Shown in pieces: positions 1 through 5,588 of a stretch of 10,257 bases of DNA. This stretch comes from JBDKVA01 sp039679375 (GTDB lineage: Bacteria > Bacillota > Clostridia > Acetivibrionales > DTU013). A program made the position numbers and the translations under genes. The stretch is taken from contig JBDKVA010000045.1 of assembly GCA_039679375.1 (NCBI GenBank), positions 1 to 10,257 on the forward strand, read 5' to 3'. A model generated the notes under the pieces. It was not told the DNA's origin. It saw only the letters and a list, made by a program, of their open reading frames with translations, and ran no database searches. The stretch's first letter is position 1, and every line of letters starts with the position of its first letter.

Positions 1-195
<195 letters not shown>

Positions 196-484
196 AGTTA
201 TTCAGAGAGCTTACCGCAATTGTTTTTCAATAATTGCAGTATTTGGCTCTTTGTTTACGTTATCACTGACTTTAAAAGTACTCTTAGAATTTTCGAGTTC
301 CTTATACACCGACATCCGATTTTATTCGTCTGCCGTTGCATCAAATAATTTCTCATTTGATGCTTATTGTCTTCACTGTTTACTTTTCAAGGTCCATTTA
401 ACTGCAATTGATAAAATCAATTGCCGGTACTTCCGTTCAGCCGTTTTATCAGCTTCACCTGGCGCCGTCTCTCGCGGGACAGCT
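196..484 (-). promoter_or_regulatory. rRNA leader with stem-loops and boxA-like element
   Basis: This is the transcribed spacer between the proximal rRNA promoter and the 16S 5' end; it holds no credible gene. It contains a 9-bp perfect hairpin at 404-424 (loop 413-415), a second 9-bp perfect hairpin at 338-363 (loop 347-354) and a smaller one at 216-237. The minus-strand segment CCTTGAAAAGTAAACAG at 376-392 resembles the boxA-containing element of Firmicute rRNA leaders and spacers, which loads the Nus antitermination complex. CTCTCT/AGAGAG arms at 185-190 and 204-209 could pair across the mature 16S 5' end. The structures are read directly; the antitermination and processing roles are inferred from rRNA leaders in general. 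Confidence 0.7.
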
Positions 485-489
485 TTTAT

Positions 490-518
490 ATACTATCACG
501 CTGCCTGACTTTTGTCAA
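490..518 (-). promoter_or_regulatory. rRNA promoter, proximal (P2)
   Basis: On the minus strand, a perfect -35 TTGACA (518-513) is separated by exactly 17 bp from TAGTAT (495-490). Transcription would start near 483, about 290 nt before mature 16S. The core and initial transcribed region are nearly the same as in the distal promoter at 625-653. Confidence 0.8.
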
Positions 519-575
519 CCACCTTTTTTATTTTCTTTTCGGCGGCTGCCTATGATCGACAGGCACTTCCGTACT

Positions 576-592
576 GGCGATCGATGATCGCC
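576..592. repeat. Perfect 7-bp hairpin between the two rRNA promoters
   Basis: The arms GGCGATC (576-582) and GATCGCC (586-592) enclose a 3-nt loop. The hairpin lies in the segment transcribed from the distal rRNA promoter and upstream of the proximal one. There is no T-tract, so it is not a standard terminator. Its function is unknown. Confidence 0.5.
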
Positions 593-624
593 CCTACTGC
601 TCTTCGCGGCGGGACAGCTTCTAT

Positions 625-653
625 ACTATATCACCGCGTACGCTCTCCTTCAA
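625..653 (-). promoter_or_regulatory. rRNA promoter, distal (P1)
   Basis: On the minus strand, TTGAAG (653-648) is followed after 17 bp by TATAGT (630-625). Downstream, the initial transcribed sequence AAGCTGTCCCGC (620-609) is repeated exactly at the proximal promoter (485-474). This marks the two as tandem rRNA promoters 135 bp apart. Confidence 0.72.
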
Positions 654-768
654 CATGCACTTATTAGCATTTACCTCTGTGTGTGTGATTTATTCCTATT
701 TCTCTTTTTCATACGCCGCTTTATCAGTTTATTATCCTCCTTGCGCAGGTGTGACAGTGAAATCAATA

Positions 769-846
769 ATCAGGTAGGAGGGAATCAAATATTTTAATTC
801 CCGACATCTTGCAGCACCGTACAAGCCATTCGGCATACGGCGGTTC
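769..846 (-). ncRNA. Group II intron 3' end: domains V and VI
   Basis: On the minus strand, 846-813 is a 34-nt domain V-like hairpin. It starts GAACCGCCGTATGCC, has a GAAT tetraloop and closes with GGCTTGTACGGTGCT; the CCGTA/TACGG stem and the two-base bulge are visible. The 3' strand reads GGTGCT where I recall GGTGGT in related introns, so the basal stem is partly broken. It is followed by a domain VI hairpin at 802-780 (GGGAATTAA pairing with TTGATTCCC) and then TCCTACCTGAT, which contains the candidate branch-point A and ends the intron near 769. The intron-encoded protein remnant ends just upstream, the usual order. The CCGCC context allows a CGC catalytic triad, as in class IIC, but that assignment is inference. 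Confidence 0.85.
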
Positions 847-854
847 AATAGAAA

Positions 855-1255
855 TTAATGTACTTTGAGATACAATTCTTTATTGCAGAAAAACCCTATT
901 TTCTGAATCTTTCATTGGTTATGGCTCTCGCGGTGATATGACTATTGGAAATTCTCCAGTAGCCTTTCCTTGTGTTTGCACATTCCCAAGTTTTGCTATT
1001 ATCAATACCGAGTCTGACAAGGTTGTCATGTCTCGTCTTGATTTTCTTCCAACGCTTCCAGTAGCACATTCTTATCCTTCTTCTGAGCCAATCGTCCAAG
1101 AACTTTGTAAGTCCTGCCATGTCCGCAATTTTGAATTAGTTTACCCATCCTGTTATAGTCTGAAAATTTCAATCCCCTCTTTTCTAGTTCATTGCCCAGT
1201 TCATGAAGAAGATCAAAAATACCGTGTGCGTGGATGTTCTTGGTTCACGTATTCC
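855..1255 (-). pseudogene. Group II intron-encoded reverse transcriptase/maturase remnant (C-terminal end)
   Basis: The longest intact piece (1135-896) encodes FKIADMAGLTKFLDDWLRRR, then RMCYWKRWKK and ANTRKGYWRISNS. This is the characteristic maturase domain X/C-terminal signature of group II intron-encoded proteins. A stop at 896 cuts it, and the next frame continues with LYLKVH to a TAA at 855, like a normal C-terminus. Upstream, a second frame (about 1193-1155) encodes NELEKRGLKFSDY. This matches the block just before the YADD catalytic site of the reverse transcriptase, but YADD itself and everything between it and domain X are missing. The gene therefore has at least one large internal deletion, frameshifts and a premature stop, and it lacks the whole N-terminal reverse transcriptase. 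A full protein would be about 420-600 residues. It cannot be functional. Confidence 0.88.
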
Positions 1256-1400
1256 GAAGGTGGTTGTTTATGGGCTTAAGATGATTTGTGAAGCAAGTGT
1301 GCAGATGAATTGTCATTAGATTAACAAAACAATAAACAAAAGGATGAAGCATAAGAATTCTATTATGGCATAATTCCCGCATCACTATACTATGAGATTC

Positions 1401-1727
1401 CTAAAGCTTCGTCTTAGTATCAGAATGAAATAATGAATGAAAAACTTCTGTAAAAGAAATACTAAAAAATAACATGGGAACCAACATTAGCATTACTATC
1501 ATAGAAGAATCATTGTGAAAAAATAATCTAACCTGTTCATAAAAAAGTTTTCCTGGTGAATATGTTAGTATTTTATATATGAGATATACTAAACTTAATA
1601 TAAACATAATAATGGGCGAAAGCCATAATTTATCCTTTTTTAAGACATACAAAAGGACAGTAATACTCATCGGAACAAGTATATCAACTATTAATAGAAT
1701 AATAACGCTTTGAGAGATAATTACCAC
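1401..1727 (-). CDS. Small membrane protein, unrecognised
   Basis: This is a 108-codon frame with about three hydrophobic segments (roughly residues 4-27, 32-54 and 74-98). Short basic loops (KKDK near 30) lie between them and the polar tail is charged (SDTKTKL). I do not recognise the family, and no catalytic motif is visible. The start is uncertain. The annotated GTG at 1727-1725 overlaps the only good Shine-Dalgarno sequence (AAGGAG, 1732-1727). A start 5-8 nt downstream of it would have to be ATT (1721-1719) or ATC (1718-1716), and the first ATG is residue 20. The gene lies downstream of the phospholipase terminator and upstream of the intron maturase remnant, so it sits inside the span of the decayed intron. 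It is AT-rich, unlike the sigma operon. It may be a short intact gene or a 5'-truncated one. Confidence 0.55.
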   Translation of the reverse strand: MVIISQSVIILLIVDILVPMSITVLLYVLKKDKLWLSPIIMFILSLVYLIYKILTYSPGKLFYEQVRLFFHNDSSMIVMLMLVPMLFFSISFTEVFHSLFHSDTKTKL

Positions 1728-1779
1728 TCCTTCACTATATATAATTTTACAATTCTATATTAATATAACTCATACTACA

Positions 1780-1816
1780 AGAAAGAAACATGGGATATAA
1801 CTTCATATATCCCATG
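1780..1816 (-). terminator. Rho-independent terminator after the phospholipase gene
   Basis: On the minus strand, a perfect 11-bp stem (arms 1816-1806 and 1799-1789, CATGGGATATA and its complement) with a 6-nt loop is followed by the T-rich run TTTCTTTCTT. It starts 16 bp after the phospholipase stop codon and separates that gene from the small membrane protein. Confidence 0.85.
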
Positions 1817-1831
1817 CTTCTAATGTTATTT

Positions 1832-2715
1832 TTAGATCTCTCCAACTTCATTCAAAAACTTGTATAATACACCAGCAGTAAATTCTTGGGCAAGACGTAC
1901 TGTATTACTAGCAGCATCTCTCATATCAGATGTTAAAGTGCTTTCCGCACCGCTTACATAAGATTTAGCATTAAGTGCTGCTGCAAATGCAATTGTGCCA
2001 ATATCGCTGTTTAAGCAATAGTCGTATCTATTACTTGTAGTGACACCAAAGTCAGTCCTATTAGTATCCACCCATGATTCAAATTCCCCATGTCTTGATA
2101 AACCAACAATTAAATTTGATGCATGGTGAGGTTCGCTAAGATCCCCATAGTAATGTAAAGCTCTTCCAAGAGACTTCCATGCTTCTGTTTTGTTATTATT
2201 GTTGTAATAATTGACTGCCGTATAGAAATGTGTTGAAAACCTCGCTCTTGCAGTGGGATCAGTTCCTCCTAAATAGTTAGTTCCAGTATCAGGATCGTAG
2301 AAGTGGCCTAAAAATGGAGTGATTCCATCGGTTTCATCAACATCGGGCTTATCCGAATATTCCATTATCAAGGCTGTTCCATTTTCTGCATAAAAATATT
2401 GAGCAATACTCCATCCTTTATCATTTTCCAAAATAGTGAGTCCGCGAGCTACTATGAACTGATGTGTGTGGTTCCAACCACCACTTTGCCACTGTATTGA
2501 TATATCGCTTTCTGAACTAGCCTCCTGTAAACCATGCTGTATTACACCGTCGCCCACTAAAGCTTCGCTTCCATTGGCAATTTCTTGCACAAGTAGCTTT
2601 GATCTTCAACGTCCTTTTTCTTTATCATACTCTCATTATCATCCATAGCAAACACTGTAGATGAAAACGTTACGAGAATAGATATAGTTAAAATGATTGT
2701 TAAAAGCTTTTTCAT
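1832..2715 (-). pseudogene. Secreted zinc-dependent phospholipase C, frameshifted
   Basis: The start at 2715 has an ideal AGGAGG (2730-2725) nine bases upstream. It encodes a signal peptide, MKKLLTIILTISILVTFSST plus VFA, then DDNESMIKKKDVEDQSY. That frame soon closes at 2557, while the mature enzyme continues in another frame from about 2590 to 1832. A single-base loss near 2589-2593 would explain it. Numbering from the codon at 2590, the enzyme body shows the zinc phospholipase C pattern: HTHQFIVARG (His41/His43), HFYDPDTGTNY (His96), LHYYGDLSEPHHASN (His146, Asp150, His156) and HGEFESWVD (His167, Glu171). These match the zinc ligands of Bacillus cereus PC-PLC and Clostridium perfringens alpha-toxin. 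GLTILEND and the TAGVLYKFL tail also resemble alpha-toxin. There is no C-terminal PLAT/C2-like membrane-binding domain. All ligands are kept, so the lesion is recent, is a sequencing error, or is bypassed. Confidence 0.85.
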
Positions 2716-3030
2716 TATATACAACCTCCTAAAATTTTTGTTATTGACTTTCATAGAGTCCGAATATAGTATTTAATATATAGGACTCTTAAATATCCCT
2801 GTTAGTCTACGGATAGAGTGTTCGGAACTAACATGGATGTGCGAGAGTTCTTATATTTATTCGGCGACCTTATATGTATCGTAACTTATCCACCTCCTTT
2901 TTTCATATCTCTTACATTAATACAGAAGGAGTTTGATTGTTACCTTTATGAAAAATAAGATTATAATTACAACGTGGAGTAGTGCAAAAGTTTTGTTTGT
3001 CACTAACAATAATGGAACTGTTTGTATATT
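2716..3030 (-). promoter_or_regulatory. Long structured leader upstream of the phospholipase gene
   Basis: About 310 nt separate the candidate promoter from the phospholipase start, and I see no gene in it. A 7-bp perfect inverted repeat AGAGTCC/GGACTCT (2755-2761, 2783-2789) lies 25 nt before the ribosome binding site. Two further dyads share a segment: GTTAGT/ACTAAC (2801-2806, 2827-2832) and GAACT/AGTTC (2825-2829, 2846-2850). They cannot form together, which is the layout of an on/off RNA switch. A strong AAAGGAGG near 2898-2891 has no usable start codon behind it. I cannot match this to a known riboswitch class; the regulatory role is inference. Confidence 0.4.
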
Positions 3031-3033
3031 TAT

Positions 3034-3042
3034 AGTATAGCA
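3034..3042 (-). promoter_or_regulatory. Candidate extended -10 promoter for the phospholipase gene
   Basis: The minus strand reads TGCTATACT, an extended -10 element (TG-n-TATACT). No good -35 is found 16-18 bp upstream. Extended -10 promoters can do without one, but this makes the call tentative. Confidence 0.4.
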
Positions 3043-3309
3043 TCTATTTGTTACGATCATGTTACATTTAAATAACAAAAATATAAATATTCCTATATAA
3101 GTTAAATGATGTTGTAATATAACGAAAAAGGCAAAATCCTAGTATCTAAAATCAATATACGTCTTTAAACTGTCTTTAAAATCATATTGGGAGGAAAAAT
3201 GGCTATTCAAAAATTATATCATTTCTTTAATATGCTTGTATCATCGGACAGTTGACTTTTGCTGTATTTATTAGCATTCTTGGCGATGACTTTACAGAAG
3301 TACTTACTT
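3043..3309. other. AT-rich spacer without a supported gene
   Basis: The stretch lies between the phospholipase promoter region and the intron 5' fragment. I see no conserved coding frame. An 18-codon plus-strand frame at 3199-3255 starts four bases after GGGAGG but ends quickly and matches nothing I know. The segment may be the remains of intron domain I or foreign DNA brought in with the phospholipase. Confidence 0.5.
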
Positions 3310-3424
3310 CACATAACTTCCGGCTTACTTCAGATTCCACCCCCACGTTGGACACCCTTGCCTTCGACTAACGGTTGTGCTATCAACCGCCGTAATTGAC
3401 TTTCAACGTCAAGGTCGCGCGCAC
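3310..3424 (-). ncRNA. Group II intron 5' end fragment (start of domain I)
   Basis: On the minus strand the segment starts GTGCGCGCGACC at 3424, the group II 5' consensus GTGCG. It then reads TTGAAAGTC, CCGTTAGTCGAAGGCAAGGG, TGTCCAACGTGG and GGTGGAATCTGAAG. From memory, the same string of short blocks (TGAAAGTC, GTTAGC-AAGGCAAGGGTGTCC, GGTGGAATCTGAAGGAAGC) opens domain I of many clostridial group II introns. Resemblance fades around 3300. It is in the same orientation as the domain V/VI end 2.6 kb downstream, so the two are probably the ends of one insertion. It starts two bases past the T-tract of a terminator, the usual target of class IIC introns. Confidence 0.75.
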
Positions 3425-3426
3425 TG

Positions 3427-3453
3427 AAAAATGGCAAGGTTTGTTTCCTTGCC
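3427..3453 (-). terminator. Rho-independent terminator of the sigma-factor operon
   Basis: On the minus strand, GGCAAGG (3453-3447), a 7-nt loop and CCTTGCC (3439-3433) form a perfect 7-bp stem, followed by A and TTTTT. It lies about 25 bp after the last gene of the sigma operon and directly abuts the group II intron 5' end. Confidence 0.88.
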
Positions 3454-3478
3454 CCCGGTCTACGCTATCTAAAATTGA

Positions 3479-3934
3479 TCATCCCATCCGCGTGATGCTT
3501 TTCGTGATAACAATTTTATTTCCTTTTGAATTGACCTTCACCATGTCGCACAGACCCCTGATGATCATGATACCGCGGCCGTTTTCTGTTATATTAAGAG
3601 GATCGGTCATTTCACAGCACGGTTTCCGGCAGCTGCAGGTATTGATATAATCATAGCCGCAGCCTTCATCTTCAACAATTATGAACATCAGGCCCTGTTC
3701 GGAAACACCGGCATTTACCTTCACGCTTTTCCCTTCGTCATCCTTGTTCCCGTGTCTGACTGCATTGATGAGGATCTCATTCAATATTACCTTAAGCTCG
3801 AATAGCGTGCAATCATTCAAGCCGCCATAACCGCTTTGAAGACTGTTAATCAATTCACCTACAACGATTTTGATACTATTTACGCTGCTTGGTATGCAGG
3901 TATTGTAAATTCTCAGGCTTTTCACTTGCTCCAC
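3479..3934 (-). CDS. Serine kinase/anti-sigma factor, Bergerat ATPase (RsbW/SpoIIAB-like), second copy
   Basis: This is a 151-residue HATPase_c_2 protein with an intact ATP site. The N-box is ELKVILNEILINAVRHGN (Glu53, Asn57), the G1 box is EDEGCGYD (Asp89, Gly91, Gly93) and the G2 box is GRGIMIIRGLCD (from 119). Such proteins bind a sigma factor and phosphorylate a STAS partner on Ser. The region between G1 and G2, normally the ATP lid, carries a cysteine cluster CSCRKPCC (Cys100, 102, 106, 107), which is unusual. The start is GTG at 3934; AAGGA sits only one base before it, so the in-frame GTG at 3925 (10-nt spacing) is an equally good start. It lies 89 bp after sigB, has its own SigB-type promoter and ends the operon. 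It probably supplies the kinase or anti-sigma activity for this module, but its partner is inferred. Confidence 0.85.
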   Translation of the reverse strand: MEQVKSLRIYNTCIPSSVNSIKIVVGELINSLQSGYGGLNDCTLFELKVILNEILINAVRHGNKDDEGKSVKVNAGVSEQGLMFIIVEDEGCGYDYINTCSCRKPCCEMTDPLNITENGRGIMIIRGLCDMVKVNSKGNKIVITKSITRMG

Positions 3935-3984
3935 GTCCTTGGCGATTAATATAGAAGCTTTTAATTATAACCGACTACTATATA

Positions 3985-4009
3985 TTACCCTGTAATATCC
4001 CTGATAAAC
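3985..4009 (-). promoter_or_regulatory. SigB-type promoter ahead of the second anti-sigma ATPase gene
   Basis: On the minus strand, GTTTAT (4009-4004), a 13-bp spacer and GGGTAA (3990-3985) fit the Bacillus SigB consensus GTTT-N13-15-GGG(A/T)A. It lies in the sigB/ATPase gap, about 50 bp before the GTG start. SigB would therefore switch on its own negative regulator. A 7-bp hairpin ATATTAC/GTAATAT overlaps the -10. Confidence 0.65.
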
Positions 4010-4023
4010 ACGTTCGGAACGTA

Positions 4024-4785
4024 TCATCTCGCAAGCATGCTTCTAAATCTTTCGAGTATTCTGCGCTCAAGCCTTGAAATGTACATTTGTGAAACGCCCA
4101 GCCTGTCTGCGATCTCTTTCTGGGTTTTCCTGCTGAAATAGCGCAAGCGGATGAATTCCTTTTCCGCATCATTAAACTTATCAAGGCTTTTTTCAATAAA
4201 ATCCCTGTTTTCTATCCTCTCAAATGTAGCGTCATCGCTTCCAATCGTTTCATGGAGTTCGAGGTCATCATCATTGAATGCAGTCTGGTCAAAAGATTGC
4301 ATGTTGTAAGCATTCCATGATTCAATAATCTCAAGAACAGCTTCCTCTCCGATACTCAGAAAGGCTGCTATCTCGTCCACTCTGGGTGTTCTGTTAAGCT
4401 CCTGGGTAAGCTGTTCTCTGGCCATATTGACCTTCTGATAGGCTTCATAAATCCGTCTTGGGATCCTTATCGCAGAGCTTTTGTCACGGAAATACCTTTT
4501 GATTTCACCAATGATGGTCGGCGTAGCAAAGCTGACAAATTTAAATCCCTTTTCAGGGTCGAAACGTTCAACCGCTTTTATAAGCGCAATGCATGCTACC
4601 TGATAAATATCTTCATAATCTGCGCCCCTGTTAAGGAACTTCTTTGATATGATTTCTGCAAGATACATATATCTTCCGACAAGCTCATTCCTGCTGGCAA
4701 TGTCCTTATCCCTGCCGTATTTTGCAAAAAGAGCATCGGTATCTTTTCCCTCTTTCAAGGCATCTGAATCATGATTATAACCCAT
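4024..4785 (-). CDS. sigB: RNA polymerase sigma factor, SigB/SigF family
   Basis: This is a 253-residue group 3 sigma-70 factor, the usual length for SigB/SigF. Region 2 is at about 36-106, with FLNRGADYEDIYQVACIALI, AVERFDP and FVSFATPTIIGEIKRYFRD; the last matches the PTIIGEIKRFLRD signature of SigB. Region 3 starts at IRIPRRIYE (107-115). Region 4 holds the helix-turn-helix TQKEIADRLGVSQMYISRLE (221-240), close to SigB of Bacillus subtilis. It directs polymerase to GTTT/GGG(A/T)A promoters, probably for stress or stationary-phase genes. The ATG overlaps the end of the rsbW-like gene by 11 bp, so translation is likely coupled; the Shine-Dalgarno (GGGGTG) is weak. The order rsbV-rsbW-sigB matches known SigB loci. 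I prefer SigB over the sporulation SigF because of the region 2 sequence and the self-type promoter downstream. Confidence 0.9.
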   Translation of the reverse strand: MGYNHDSDALKEGKDTDALFAKYGRDKDIASRNELVGRYMYLAEIISKKFLNRGADYEDIYQVACIALIKAVERFDPEKGFKFVSFATPTIIGEIKRYFRDKSSAIRIPRRIYEAYQKVNMAREQLTQELNRTPRVDEIAAFLSIGEEAVLEIIESWNAYNMQSFDQTAFNDDDLELHETIGSDDATFERIENRDFIEKSLDKFNDAEKEFIRLRYFSRKTQKEIADRLGVSQMYISRLERRILERFRSMLAR

Positions 4786-5179
4786 TGCCGGAAATCACCC
4801 CTAAAGTTTTTGTCATTGACAATACATAGTCTTTGTTCTCAGGGCAGAATTCTACTTTATCCATAAATGCGTTGATGATTGATATTCCCAAGCCGTCTTC
4901 GTCATCATCAAAAATACATTTGACTCTATCCATATCAGAAGTAAAGGTTATGACAAGCTCATTATGAAATATTTCAAAAAATATGCTGTATTGCCCCTCC
5001 TGTCCTGCAGCCGTACGGATGATCCGGCTGCATACCTCGGATACCGCTACTTTTATATCCTCAACGGTCTCAATATCAAAGCCGACCCTGCTTGCTATAC
5101 CAGATGCAGCCAGTCTGGCAACACTGACATAATCAGCTTTGTTCGGCAGCGTAATACCTATCCTGTCCGGTGAAACCAT
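4775..5179 (-). CDS. rsbW: RsbW-like anti-sigma factor with degenerate ATP site
   Basis: This is a 134-residue protein in the rsbW position, between the STAS gene and sigB. The N-terminal part (IGITLPNKADYVSVARLAAS) and the helix DIKVAVSEVCSRII (41-54) align with RsbW KVAVSEACTNAV. However, the N-box Asn is Arg52, and the G1 box D-x-G-x-G is replaced by TSDMDRVKC (80-88). The G2-like segment EDGLGISIINAFMDKVEF (94-111) is kept. In the family that Asn coordinates Mg-ATP and the G1 Asp contacts adenine, so kinase activity is doubtful, while the sigma-binding fold may remain. It is shorter than the roughly 160-residue RsbW of Bacillus. The ATG has GGGAG nine bases upstream. An alternative is a divergent kinase whose motifs I mis-align. 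The anti-sigma call rests on position and fold. Confidence 0.8.
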   Translation of the reverse strand: MVSPDRIGITLPNKADYVSVARLAASGIASRVGFDIETVEDIKVAVSEVCSRIIRTAAGQEGQYSIFFEIFHNELVITFTSDMDRVKCIFDDDEDGLGISIINAFMDKVEFCPENKDYVLSMTKTLGVISGNGL

Positions 5180-5242
5180 TTCATATCGCTCCCTATCTCA
5201 TAAAATAGTCATTTCAGTAACTTATTGCCGCATTCGTTGGGT

Positions 5243-5260
5243 TGTGGGCGGTAGCCCACA
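5243..5260 (-). other. Stem-loop directly after the rsbV stop codon
   Basis: A 7-bp perfect stem TGTGGGC/GCCCACA with a 4-nt loop starts on the base after the rsbV stop. There is no T-tract, so it is not a standard terminator. It could stabilise the upstream mRNA or lower expression of the rsbW-like and sigB genes relative to rsbV. The role is inference. Confidence 0.45.
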
Positions 5261-5575
5261 TTAGTCTATGATGAACAATTTGTCCAATCCGGTAATGACG
5301 AATAGTTTCTTTATATTATCCTTTATGTTTTCAATATGAATGCTCCTGCCTGCAAGCTTTGTCTTTTTCAATGCCCCCACAAATATGCCAAGGCCTGTAC
5401 TGTCGATATAATTCAGTTTGCCGCAGTCTACCGCAATATCTCCTCTGCTGCTGTCCACTACGTTATACAGCTTTTCCTTGAATTGCTGTGCGGTATAAAT
5501 ATCGATCTCACCAGAAACATAGACCCTGGCCCCGCTAGACAAATATTCTTCCTTCAAAATCAATTTGCTTGGCAT
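5261..5575 (-). CDS. rsbV: Anti-anti-sigma factor (STAS domain, RsbV-like)
   Basis: This is a 104-residue single STAS domain. The conserved phosphorylation loop reads LNYIDSTGLGIFVGAL with DSTGLG at 58-63; Ser59 is the expected site. YVSGEIDIYTAQQFKEKL near the N-terminus is the usual first strand-helix unit. Unphosphorylated RsbV binds RsbW and frees the sigma factor; phosphorylation by RsbW blocks this. The start ATG has a near-perfect AAGGAGG (5590-5584) eight bases upstream. This Shine-Dalgarno overlaps the TAA stop of the preceding membrane protein gene, so the two are tightly coupled in one transcript. The length matches RsbV of Bacillus (about 109). No PP2C phosphatase gene (RsbU/RsbP type) is present in the window, so the activating input must be encoded elsewhere or be different. 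Confidence 0.92.
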   Translation of the reverse strand: MPSKLILKEEYLSSGARVYVSGEIDIYTAQQFKEKLYNVVDSSRGDIAVDCGKLNYIDSTGLGIFVGALKKTKLAGRSIHIENIKDNIKKLFVITGLDKLFIID

Positions 5576-5588
5576 TTATGCTTCCTCC

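Noticed and set aside
251..508. 85-codon plus-strand frame
   Set aside because: It lies in the rRNA leader and P2 promoter, antisense to transcription, has no ribosome binding site and follows hairpin sequences.
938..1279. 113-codon plus-strand frame
   Set aside because: It is antisense to the group II maturase remnant, whose domain X motifs on the minus strand explain the open frame.
2949..3041. 30-codon plus-strand frame behind GAAGGAG
   Set aside because: The spacing to the ATG is about 16 nt, too long, and the product is not recognisable.
3199..3255. 18-codon plus-strand frame MAIQKLYHFFNMLVSSDS with GGGAGG four bases upstream, as a small toxin
   Set aside because: It lacks a membrane segment, no promoter is visible, it matches no toxin family I know, and it lies in decayed intron or foreign DNA.
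3978..4196. 72-codon minus-strand frame overlapping the end of sigB
   Set aside because: It is out of frame with sigB, whose region 4 motifs account for the sequence, and it has no independent start signals.
5243..5260. Terminator between rsbV and the rsbW-like gene
   Set aside because: The stem is good but is followed by AACCCAAC rather than T-rich sequence, so it was kept only as a stem-loop.
4024..5575. spoIIAA-spoIIAB-sigF sporulation operon
   Set aside because: The sigma region 2 sequence and the GTTT/GGGTAA promoter are closer to SigB, and the middle protein lacks the ATP motifs conserved in SpoIIAB.
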